This document shows positions 61,101-64,000 of a stretch of DNA of 64,000 nt, in pieces. Location: positions 233,198 through 297,197 of the forward strand of contig NW_025935237.1 of NCBI RefSeq assembly GCF_000764305.2, read 5' to 3'. The notes under the pieces are model-generated. The model saw only the letters and a list, made by a program, of their open reading frames with translations. It made no database searches and was not told the origin of the DNA. Position numbers and translations under genes: made by a program. The number at the start of each line of letters is the position of its first letter. The stretch's first letter is position 1. The DNA is from Hyalella azteca (Eukaryota; Arthropoda; Malacostraca; Amphipoda; Hyalellidae).

Positions 61101-62620
61101 CGTGGTGGTGTCGAGCGCATGTGAGCAGCTACGTGCTCATCTGCAGGCGAAGGTAGAGCTGCAGCTGTGCGCTCGTATCCTGGGGCAGGTCGTGTCCCTG
61201 CTGGCGGACCAGCGATCACAGCGACACTACGACGCCCGTCTGAGCAAAGCGCCCCTGGCTCCTGACGCCGCGCTAGAGCAGGACATTGAGACACTTGTGC
61301 TGGGGCTCATCGATGTTGTTATTGAAACCATTCTGTCTCTGCAATTCCAGAACGACACTTATGTAAGTAATGCCTAAGAAAGTTCAACTATAATATACCT
61401 ACTTAGTCTTGGTTTCAACGGGCATGGGCTCATCGATTTCTTTATTGAGATAATTCTGTCTCTGCAGTTCGAGAGCAAAACTTATGTAAGTAATAGGAAA
61501 GTTCAATTTTAATATACTTTGTCTTAGTTTCAACGGGCATGGGCTGATCGATGTCGTTATCGAGATCATTCTGTCCCTGCAGTTCAACAGCAATACTCAT
61601 GTAAGTAATAGGACGGCTAAATTATTTTATACCTAACACTAGGTTCAACGTACTGTGACTAATCGATTTCGTGCACTAATTATGCTATGGCGTTGCAGGA
61701 CCTGCTAGTGGCTTGTCTCCTCGGTATGCTGCAGCTGATGACGCCGGTGCACTACCAGAAGCTGTGGCTGCTGCACCTGCAGCACACCTCAACCACCACC
61801 ACTGAACCACACGCAGGCCCTCAGCAGCTGCGGCACATCCTACACAACTTCGTGTTGCTGCTGTCTAACCTCGTGACATCCCCCAAGCACGTCTTCCCCA
61901 AGGATTGGTTCCTCATGCTCATGGTCACCAACAGCGCCATCCTCGGTGCCCTCGAGGAGATCGCGAAGCCCATCTTGAAATACTTCACTGCCGGCAGCAA
62001 CTTCAACTACCAAGTAATTAGATTCAATGTTACTTTGTTTTGCGCTGTAAATGGTCGGTAATTAGATTGCATAATCAAATATAGGGCCGTTGTGATTGTA
62101 TGTATAATTGTATCAACAATTCAGAAGGGAATGTGGAACACAACTTTTTCATGTATTACATCAGTGGAATTATTTTCCTTTATAAAAGATTGGTTTGTAC
62201 TATAATGCTTAACATAAATAGGGATCTGAAATTATTTCTCTAGTAAAATTATTGAATAGGTAATAACAGGTTAATGCATTGTATCTGTTGTTGTAGCATT
62301 TAAGCGCATATTGACCAACAAAAGCGGTTCAGGAGAGAATGAAACCCACGCAATGCTTTGTACAATTATAAAGAAAGTTCCAGTAAGAACTAAGGATAAG
62401 TCTGACCTATCCGAGCTACTACTTGCAGTTGATGATGACTAAACTTACAAATAATGAAAACTCTTGTATTTTTCAGTTATGGAACCGCTATCTGCTGCTG
62501 GGCGTTGATTTCCTGACGCAGGACAGTCTGCAAGTCGAGAAGTTCAGCCCTCAGAAGCGCCATAAGCTCCTGCACCGCTACAGGGACATGCGTGTCATCA
62601 TGGGCTTCCAGATTCTAAAC
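46118..62620 (+). CDS. DOCK3/4-like (spg): DOCK-family guanine nucleotide exchange factor, DOCK3/DOCK4 (sponge) class, 5' part
   Basis: Eighteen exon positions join in phase: 46118-46154, 49531-49623, 50043-50139, 50326-50422, 51166-51407, 51958-52042, 52455-52496, 52948-53193, 53868-54044, 54271-54388, 55295-55542, 56057-56216, 56727-56828, 57185-57720 (or 58841-59376), 60287-60476, 61091-61362, 61699-62013, 62477-~62620. Order: SH3 (about residues 10-65; [15 protein letters not shown]), DOCK N-terminal region, DHR-1/C2 (about 411-560; [25 protein letters not shown]), then ARM-like repeats ([28 protein letters not shown]). Known for the family: SH3 with ELMO relieves autoinhibition, DHR-1 binds phosphoinositides, and DHR-2 activates Rac (Rap1 for DOCK4). 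DHR-2 is outside this window. [18 protein letters not shown] and the HNN motif favour DOCK3/4 over DOCK1/2/5. About 1,040 of an expected ~1,900 residues are seen. Oddities: duplicated exon 14, possible C2 deletion in exon 13, and a partial repeat of exons 6-8 after exon 18. Confidence 0.93.
47705..47880 (+). repeat. ~94-bp direct duplication inside the intron 1 element
   Basis: TGGGTCGGGCTGTACGTTCA, CCATCAAATTTC and GTGTGTTGTGTGCTTTT occur at about 47711 and 47804. Confidence 0.85.
48295..48581. repeat. GC-rich 33-bp inverted repeat plus a third arm
   Basis: 48295-48327 (starting GTCTCGGACAAATTTACGGC) is the exact reverse complement of 48486-48518. A third arm, in the same orientation as the second and differing at about three positions, lies at 48549-48581. 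The arms are CpG-rich (GGCCGCGGGTCCGGCCG), unlike the AT-rich surroundings. The 158-bp spacer carries repeated AAACCTAGAAAAACCC-like segments. Function unknown. Confidence 0.9.
49531..49623 (+). CDS. DOCK3/4-like (spg): DOCK exon 2 (SH3 domain)
   Basis: Acceptor TATTTTTCAG. Encodes [20 protein letters not shown] then [10 protein letters not shown]; the [11 protein letters not shown] segment is the SH3 core. Ends with one base of a Gly codon before GTATTT. Confidence 0.93.
50043..50139 (+). CDS. DOCK3/4-like (spg): DOCK exon 3 (SH3 end)
   Basis: Encodes [20 protein letters not shown] then [11 protein letters not shown], the conserved GWYRG...GIFPASxIHLK end of the SH3 domain. Donor GTAGGG. 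Confidence 0.93.
50326..50422 (+). CDS. DOCK3/4-like (spg): DOCK exon 4
   Basis: Encodes [20 protein letters not shown] then [12 protein letters not shown]. It resembles the E-x-VIP-x-ED and LREWGxxW motifs that follow the SH3 in this family. Donor GTAAGC, phase 0. Confidence 0.9.
51166..51407 (+). CDS. DOCK3/4-like (spg): DOCK exon 5
   Basis: Starts after the good pyrimidine tract TTTCTTTTTAG and ends [10 protein letters not shown] before GTAACA. A second in-frame acceptor (ATGTGCAG, exon from 51232) would remove 22 codons and give a length nearer the family norm, so the true 5' edge is uncertain. WRRQL and RRIDWGN are family landmarks. Confidence 0.8.
51522..51663 (+). mobile_element. Family 1 element, copy F, in DOCK intron 5
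   Basis: AACTCAGTGAGTAAAAGAGA shows that about half the head palindrome is deleted. GCGCATTTTCTCGTCAACGA, a GGAC/GACA core, ACATGGCGAGCACAAAAGTG and GAGAAAATGCGCTAAAA follow. Confidence 0.85.
51958..52042 (+). CDS. DOCK3/4-like (spg): DOCK exon 6
   Basis: Encodes [20 protein letters not shown] then [16 protein letters not shown] is a DOCK3/4 hallmark. Acceptor CCACAG, donor GTGAGT. A second copy lies at 62775-62859. Confidence 0.93.
52455..52496 (+). CDS. DOCK3/4-like (spg): DOCK exon 7 (42-nt small exon)
   Basis: [14 protein letters not shown] between ATGTACAG and GTGAGT, phase 0 at both ends. It joins ELYQL in exon 6 to RLACRRSSS in exon 8; ELYxxHxxS fits the family. Confidence 0.75.
52948..53193 (+). 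CDS. DOCK3/4-like (spg): DOCK exon 8
   Basis: 82 codons with [40 protein letters not shown] and a CTLFT end, matching the family pattern HHLFVxMK...FSLxD...ISERFxxR. Acceptor GAGCAG, donor GTGAGA. An identical copy lies at 63750-63995. Confidence 0.93.
53198..53808 (+). repeat. ~142-bp tandem repeat in DOCK intron 8
   Basis: CTGTGCATTATAATTTGTAT, GATGTGACGAATCTTTTTCA, GCTAACAAATGAGCTAGAGA and ATGATGTAAGAGTGAAATTA recur about four times (cores at about 53240, 53381, 53522, 53665). The first partial unit begins within 10 nt of the exon 8 donor. Confidence 0.95.
53868..54044 (+). CDS. DOCK3/4-like (spg): DOCK exon 9
   Basis: [40 protein letters not shown] and [10 protein letters not shown]: the DLGS...IIRIGRM...YRRPFG landmarks just before DHR-1. 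Acceptor TTTTCAG, donor GTCAGT. Confidence 0.93.
54271..54388 (+). CDS. DOCK3/4-like (spg): DOCK exon 10
   Basis: [20 protein letters not shown] then [14 protein letters not shown], matching the W-x-x-H-x-x-IIKKLNxxY landmark. Acceptor TTACCCAG, donor GTAGCT. Confidence 0.9.
55071..55214 (+). mobile_element. Family 1 element, copy G, in DOCK intron 10
   Basis: AACTCAGT, intact ACTCACTGCAGTGAGT, GAGTGCATTTTCTCGTCGAC, the shortest tetranucleotide core (CGGACAGACAGACGGAC) and GAGAAAATGCGCTAAAA. It ends about 80 bp upstream of the exon 11 acceptor. Confidence 0.9.
55295..55542 (+). CDS. DOCK3/4-like (spg): DOCK exon 11 (DHR-1/C2 core)
   Basis: [20 protein letters not shown] and the signature [19 protein letters not shown]...[16 protein letters not shown] of the DOCK C2 domain, which binds phosphoinositides. 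Donor GTTAGT, phase 0. Confidence 0.95.
55925..56056 (+). repeat. ~34-bp repeats that duplicate the exon 12 acceptor
   Basis: AACTTCAGCTCATGTTTCCC + CAG|TGCATA occurs four times (one with TCTCCAG, one lacking the TG). The last copy supplies the only frame-compatible acceptor, at 56056; the earlier ones are near-identical decoys followed by TGCATAACCTAA or a close variant, which would bring an early stop. Confidence 0.9.
56057..56216 (+). CDS. DOCK3/4-like (spg): DOCK exon 12 (DHR-1/C2)
   Basis: [40 protein letters not shown] and [13 protein letters not shown]. The acceptor CCCCAG|TGCATATCAG is chosen over the downstream ATATCAG because only it keeps phase 0 with exon 11. Donor GTAAGA. Confidence 0.93.
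56727..56828 (+). CDS. DOCK3/4-like (spg): DOCK exon 13 (end of DHR-1, with an apparent internal gap)
   Basis: [20 protein letters not shown] then [14 protein letters not shown], phases matching exons 12 and 14. In family members several tens of residues separate the GT-x-L part from STKLTQN, including the last C2 strand (HELxVYK-like). Here they are contiguous. Confidence 0.85.
57185..57720 (+). CDS. DOCK3/4-like (spg): DOCK exon 14, copy A
   Basis: 178 codons: [60 protein letters not shown] and [17 protein letters not shown], the start of the helical ARM-like region. It begins in phase 1 and ends in phase 0 (GCGCAG|GTGAGA). Using both A and B in one transcript would shift the frame, so they can only be alternatives. 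The antisense frame 57313-57591 is a shadow. Confidence 0.93.
58376..58510 (+). repeat. ~60-bp repeats carrying the exon 13 donor
   Basis: AAAATGGTTTGTGCTTTGAG + TAATTGTAAT occurs three times, two of them preceded by AACTCACTC or AACTCTCTC. The exon 13 boundary reads AAACTCACTCAGAATG|GTTTGTGC, so these are copies of the exon 13 tail and donor at the head of the second duplication unit. Confidence 0.85.
58841..59376 (+). CDS. DOCK3/4-like (spg): DOCK exon 14, copy B (duplicate)
   Basis: Same length, phases and encoded protein as copy A. I see three single-base differences, all synonymous (GAT/GAC, GCG/GCA, TTC/TTT). The acceptor is better (TTTTTTCCAG against TTTTTGTCTAG). Flanks are homologous to 56829-58217 but carry many substitutions and indels. 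Confidence 0.93.
59865..60286 (+). repeat. ~30-bp minisatellite ending at the exon 15 acceptor
   Basis: TATATCGCTGTATTGATGAC + AGCACTTATA repeats about 13-14 times. The final TGTATTGATGACAG is the exon 15 acceptor itself. Two ancestral-looking units occur at 58140-58216, after exon 14A. ORFs on both strands here are repeat artefacts. Confidence 0.95.
60287..60476 (+). CDS. DOCK3/4-like (spg): DOCK exon 15
   Basis: [40 protein letters not shown] and [18 protein letters not shown]; phase 0 in, phase 1 out (GTCAGT). It matches the family position of FDVREVANLV...NPDSR. The acceptor has a weak pyrimidine tract because it lies in the minisatellite. Confidence 0.88.
60477..60626 (+). repeat. 86-bp tandem duplication starting at the exon 15 donor
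   Basis: GTCAGTCTTACTCCAACC at 60477 and GTCAGTCATACTCCAACC at 60563, each followed by TATCTAAATTGTAGAGCTTT. The second copy therefore provides a decoy GTCAGT donor. Confidence 0.9.
61091..61362 (+). CDS. DOCK3/4-like (spg): DOCK exon 16
   Basis: [40 protein letters not shown] and [20 protein letters not shown] + Y; LxxCARIL is the family landmark. Acceptor CGTGTCAG, donor GTAAGT, phase 0. Confidence 0.9.
61400..61615 (+). repeat. Two diverged copies of the exon 16 tail with donor
   Basis: 61426-61485 and 61541-61600 each encode 20 codons aligned to the last 20 of exon 16 ([20 protein letters not shown] and [20 protein letters not shown]) and are followed by GTAAGTAATAGG. Frames are intact and many changes are synonymous. 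TTAG acceptor-like sites precede both, but in phase 2, which no neighbouring exon matches. Confidence 0.88.
61699..62013 (+). CDS. DOCK3/4-like (spg): DOCK exon 17
   Basis: 105 codons: [20 protein letters not shown], then [20 protein letters not shown] and [15 protein letters not shown], matching FVACLLxxLxQMxxxHY...FPKDW. Donor GTAATT. Confidence 0.93.
62477..62620 (+). CDS. DOCK3/4-like (spg): DOCK exon 18, 3' edge disrupted
   Basis: [40 protein letters not shown] and IMGFQIL match the family. Homology then stops: the frame reads [16 protein letters not shown] and ends in TAG at 62666-62668, already within sequence matching intron 5. No good donor is seen; CACCAGTAGAT at about 62630 is weak. 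The edge is probably a duplication or assembly breakpoint. Confidence 0.8.
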
Positions 62621-62774
62621 CACTTGACAACACCAGTAGATCAATCAGATATTAACACTAACGTCTAGTACGTTGAATTTTTACATCCAGTATGACTGTT
62701 TTTGTCTATTATGGTATATATTTAATCACTCAATGTAAATTTTGTTCCTGATTTTATTGCCTGTAACACCACAG

Positions 62775-62859
62775 GAAGCTTGGCCTGGATCTGGTACCTC
62801 GAGTGGACGGTGCCATGGTAGACGTGGACGCCGTGGGGGCCGTTAAGCTCTACCAGCTT
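62775..62859 (+). CDS. DOCK3/4-like (spg): DOCK exon 6' (duplicate)
   Basis: Same as exon 6 apart from one synonymous change (CCA to CCT) and GAG to AAG, replacing Glu by Lys in AVELYQL. Splice sites intact. Confidence 0.85.
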
Positions 62860-63253
62860 GTGAGTGCATCATTTATTGTATAGTTAATGACGCTTGAGTC
62901 GCCATTCAGCACAAAACTGCATTTATTTTGTCGTTTTTCTACAAAAACAATAATACTAGTTAGAACTATGATTTGCATTGTTCGATTATCACATACCGTA
63001 ACTACGAAGCTGCTTGGATTGCACTAGAAAATTGTAGTGCAATTTTGTATATAAAAAAGATTATTTATATCGAAGTACGGTGACATAGGTCTTTGGCAAC
63101 TCCTGTAGCACAGATGTTTGTGTGTCATATTTTGTTTGTGAAAACTCTTGCTTTATTCTGCCGTCAGTGCCGTGAATGCATGAATCGATCTCGCCATTGA
63201 CTAATGCTATGATGAACGATTATAGTGACTGATGTGAGCACATTCATGTACAG

Positions 63254-63294
63254 CACGTCCAGAGTCGGGAGTCTTCTTTGAGCCAAGCAACTCG
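63254..63294 (+). pseudogene. DOCK exon 7' (duplicate, 1-nt deletion)
   Basis: Reads CAAGCAACTCG|GTGAGT where exon 7 has CAAGCAACTCTG|GTGAGT, so it is 41 nt instead of 42. Inclusion would shift the frame into exon 8'; skipping it would preserve frame. Confidence 0.75.
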
Positions 63295-63749
63295 GTGAGT
63301 GGCGCTATATGGCAGTTGACGGCATTAAGTTACTTTGTGTATAACTTTTTGTTTCTTGTAAATGCATGCATATATATCGCCTCCTCTGTCAAGGAGATCA
63401 ATTTATAAAATATATATTGTTTGTGGTAATTTTTTGCTGTGTTTGATTGTAATTCATGATTTCGAATTTTTACTCAGCGTTATATACCTATGCACACATA
63501 TATTACCTCTATATTTTCTTTGGTAAATGTAAGATAATTTTATAAAATTTTAATATAGACTTGTGAGTGGCGGAATCAAAAAATTATATTCTGTTTGCGG
63601 ACCTCACCTGCATCATGCATAACATTCTTGAAGCCACACATAATATAAATAAAATATATTCCTATAAATAAAATATATATATATATTCCAATAAATACAT
63701 TCCTGCATAATTACTGTGAGTATCTTTACAAATGCATTTGTATGAGCAG

Positions 63750-63995
63750 AGGCTGGCTTGTCGACGCAGCAGTAGTCGCGTCATCCCAGGCACACGACCG
63801 CGCGCTCTGAACCATCACTTGTTCTTCTGCATGCGTGACATGAGCTATCACGTGGGCGAGGACTCAGAGGTCTTCTTCTCTTTGTACGACGCTTCCCGTC
63901 AGCGCTTCATCAGTGAACGCTTCCTGGTCCGCCTCACCAAGGAAGGATTTGCTAACTACATCGACCGTGTCACCAGCAACTGCACGCTTTTCACC
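63750..63995 (+). CDS. DOCK3/4-like (spg): DOCK exon 8' (duplicate)
   Basis: By eye identical to exon 8 over all 246 nt, with the same acceptor and donor. Confidence 0.88.
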
Positions 63996-64000
63996 GTGAG

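Larger units (their letters stand above)
62656..64000 (+). repeat. Second copy of the exon 6-8 region (of 51838-53198)
   Basis: From CTAACGTCTAGTACGTTGAA onward the window follows 51838-53198, including intron 5 tail, exons 6-8 and introns 6-7. Exons are nearly identical while introns show scattered substitutions and small indels. The window ends just after the exon 8' donor. Confidence 0.93.

Overview
The window is nuclear DNA from an animal, most likely an arthropod and plausibly a crustacean. It is AT-rich and intron-bearing, with GT-AG splice sites, many minisatellites and small dispersed repeats, and no bacterial operons. The species cannot be named from the sequence. Exon calls rest on reading frame, splice-site phase and remembered family motifs; no alignment was run.

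Region 1, about 1-46,100, holds no gene I can recognise. It is dominated by more than twenty tandem arrays with units of 12 to about 100 bp. Scattered among them are three dispersed repeat families, named here. Family 1 is a ~150-bp element with a 16-bp palindromic head, a GGAC/GACA tetranucleotide core and a 13-bp subterminal inverted repeat; there are five copies here and two more inside the gene below. Family 2 is a ~150-bp element with terminal inverted repeats beginning GGGGCCATACTTT. Family 3 is a degenerate repeat carrying GGGTCA-NNN-TGACCC. Most open frames here are array artefacts. One GC-rich stretch at 22,190-22,335 could be an exon of an unrecognised gene.

Region 2, 46,118 to about 62,620 (+), is the 5' part of a DOCK-family guanine nucleotide exchange factor gene, closest in remembered motifs to the DOCK3/DOCK4 (Drosophila sponge) class. 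Eighteen exon positions join in consistent phase. They encode an N-terminal SH3 domain, the DOCK N-terminal region, the DHR-1/C2 lipid-binding domain and part of the helical ARM-like region. The catalytic DHR-2 half would lie downstream and is not seen.

The gene is structurally odd. Exon 14 occurs twice (57,185-57,720 and 58,841-59,376), with identical protein and diverged flanks. Several splice sites sit inside local tandem duplications: intron 8 donor, exon 12 acceptor, exon 13 donor, exon 15 acceptor and donor, and exon 16 donor. Exon 13 appears to lack the end of the C2 domain. Intron 1 carries a ~2.96-kb element with 24-bp inverted termini flanked by TA. Just after exon 18 the sequence switches to a second copy of exons 6-8 (62,656-64,000), with a frameshift in exon 7'. 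That is either a real internal duplication or an assembly join of two haplotypes.
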